A DNA stretch of 64,000 nucleotides from Saccharomycopsis crataegensis. Lineage: Eukaryota > Ascomycota > Saccharomycetes > Ascoideales > Saccharomycopsidaceae. This document shows positions 63,395 to 64,000 of the stretch, in pieces; within the stretch, counting starts at the first letter, position 1, and every line of letters starts with the position of its first letter. Position numbers and translations under genes: made by a program. The notes below the pieces were generated by a model that made no database searches, was not told the DNA's origin, and worked only from the letters and a program-made list of their open reading frames with translations. Location: contig NW_027043838.1 in NCBI RefSeq assembly GCF_037102585.1, positions 930,001 to 994,000 on the forward strand, given 5' to 3'.

Positions 63395-64000
63395 GCGCAA
63401 GCTGGAGTTATAACTGTTTGTTTCTTTGTTCCCTCCTTCCGTCCCCCCTTTTTTTTTATCCTTTCTCTATTTTTTTTTTCTATTTTTTTTTTCTTTTATT
63501 TGTTTATTTCACTTTATTACTGGATACAATACACACATTTAGACTCTTTGGATGTTTTGATAAGATATGCAGCATGTGACCTGCCCTATTCACAGACCGG
63601 TGAATGGCACAGTTCACTCCCGGTATGACAGCATATTGCAGCGTGACTTCCGGCAAACAGAGCACTGCCTTTGTCGGATTTCACAATACGGGGTGAATTC
63701 TCTCACAAAACTTTCGGCCTTTAGGGGGTGAATGATAGTTTGTTGTGTTTGTCTTCCTTCACAATAGTTTTGTGCTTAGTCTTACGTTCTCCTTTCAAAT
63801 TCACAATGCTTTCATTCCGAATTAGACCACAAAATCATATACCAATAAAATAACCACCTTAAGCCTCATCCTTTATTTCTCATCCCGCCTTCCTTGTTTT
63901 ATTTTTTTTTTGTTTTTGCTGCAGTTGCAACTCAGGAGCCCATAAATATTCATTGAAAGATCCACTTTTGTACCCCAATTCTGGCTGTGTGGTACCTTAT
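63395..64000. other. Right-edge non-coding stretch with TTCAC/GTGAA cluster
   Basis: The first 150 bp are the T-rich 3' end of the UBP gene. From 63588 to 63804 TTCAC or GTGAA occurs eight times. No protein-like frame was seen. It probably includes the promoter of a gene beyond the right edge. Confidence 0.6.
63588..63804. promoter_or_regulatory. Cluster of eight TTCAC/GTGAA motifs
   Basis: Copies at 63589, 63600, 63613, 63680, 63693, 63728, 63758 and 63800. Five are the longer ATTCAC/GTGAAT. Two face each other as ATTCAC-6 nt-GTGAAT (63588-63605). About 0.4 copies would be expected by chance in this length at even base composition. This suggests a transcription factor array; the factor is not known to me. 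Confidence 0.5.

Overview
The window looks like nuclear DNA of an ascomycete budding yeast (Saccharomycotina). It is AT-rich with densely packed genes on both strands. Almost every product has a recognisable Saccharomyces/Candida counterpart. Introns are few, short and mostly at the 5' end, with yeast-type GTATGT/GTAAGT donors and TACTAAC-like branch points. CTG codons are very rare (none in the 669-codon GSH1). Where CTG falls in well-aligned proteins it mostly sits at polar or exposed positions rather than leucine positions. This points to a yeast with reassigned CUG, most likely the CUG-Ser clade. That is inference: no tRNA(CAG) gene was seen here.

Layout, left to right. 0-14 kb: an unknown partial gene, COQ5, SNM1, BUB3 (intron), MED1, an ENT4-like epsin, a gene-free stretch with a 55-base T run, MST1 and OCA5. 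14.2-19.2 kb: a gene-poor stretch with tRNA-Glu(CUC), a short RING-H2 reading frame and a divergent unassigned 43-codon frame. 19.2-31 kb: a SUN-family wall protein, REB1 with a Reb1 site in its own 5' region, an F-box-like/LRR protein, FMT1, a tiny CYSTM-type protein (intron) behind a long GAA repeat and a hairpin, and UGP1 (intron). 31-34.4 kb: a second gene-poor stretch with an intron-containing tRNA-Pro(UGG). 34.4-64 kb: gluconokinase (two introns), EBP2 (PAC box), an FSH1-type hydrolase, GSH1 (intron, Yap1-type site), an RGS-domain protein, a C2H2 factor, OPY2, NAM9, PDR16, TFB5 (intron), an unassigned mitochondrial-type protein, CSE1, a PDCD5/SDD2-type protein (intron) and a membrane-anchored ubiquitin protease. 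The right edge is a non-coding stretch crowded with TTCAC/GTGAA motifs.

The genes form no operon or single pathway, as expected in yeast. Recurrent themes are mitochondrial expression (MST1, FMT1, NAM9, COQ5, the 53-56 kb gene), mitosis and chromatin (BUB3, CSE1, REB1, MED1, TFB5), and cell wall or signalling (SUN, UGP1, OPY2, RGS). I found no transposon, virus-like element, CRISPR array or clearly novel multi-gene system. The most interesting items are small ones: the CTG evidence, the micro-exon genes, the TTCAC cluster, the hairpin and GAA repeat at the CYSTM gene, and the two gene-poor stretches.
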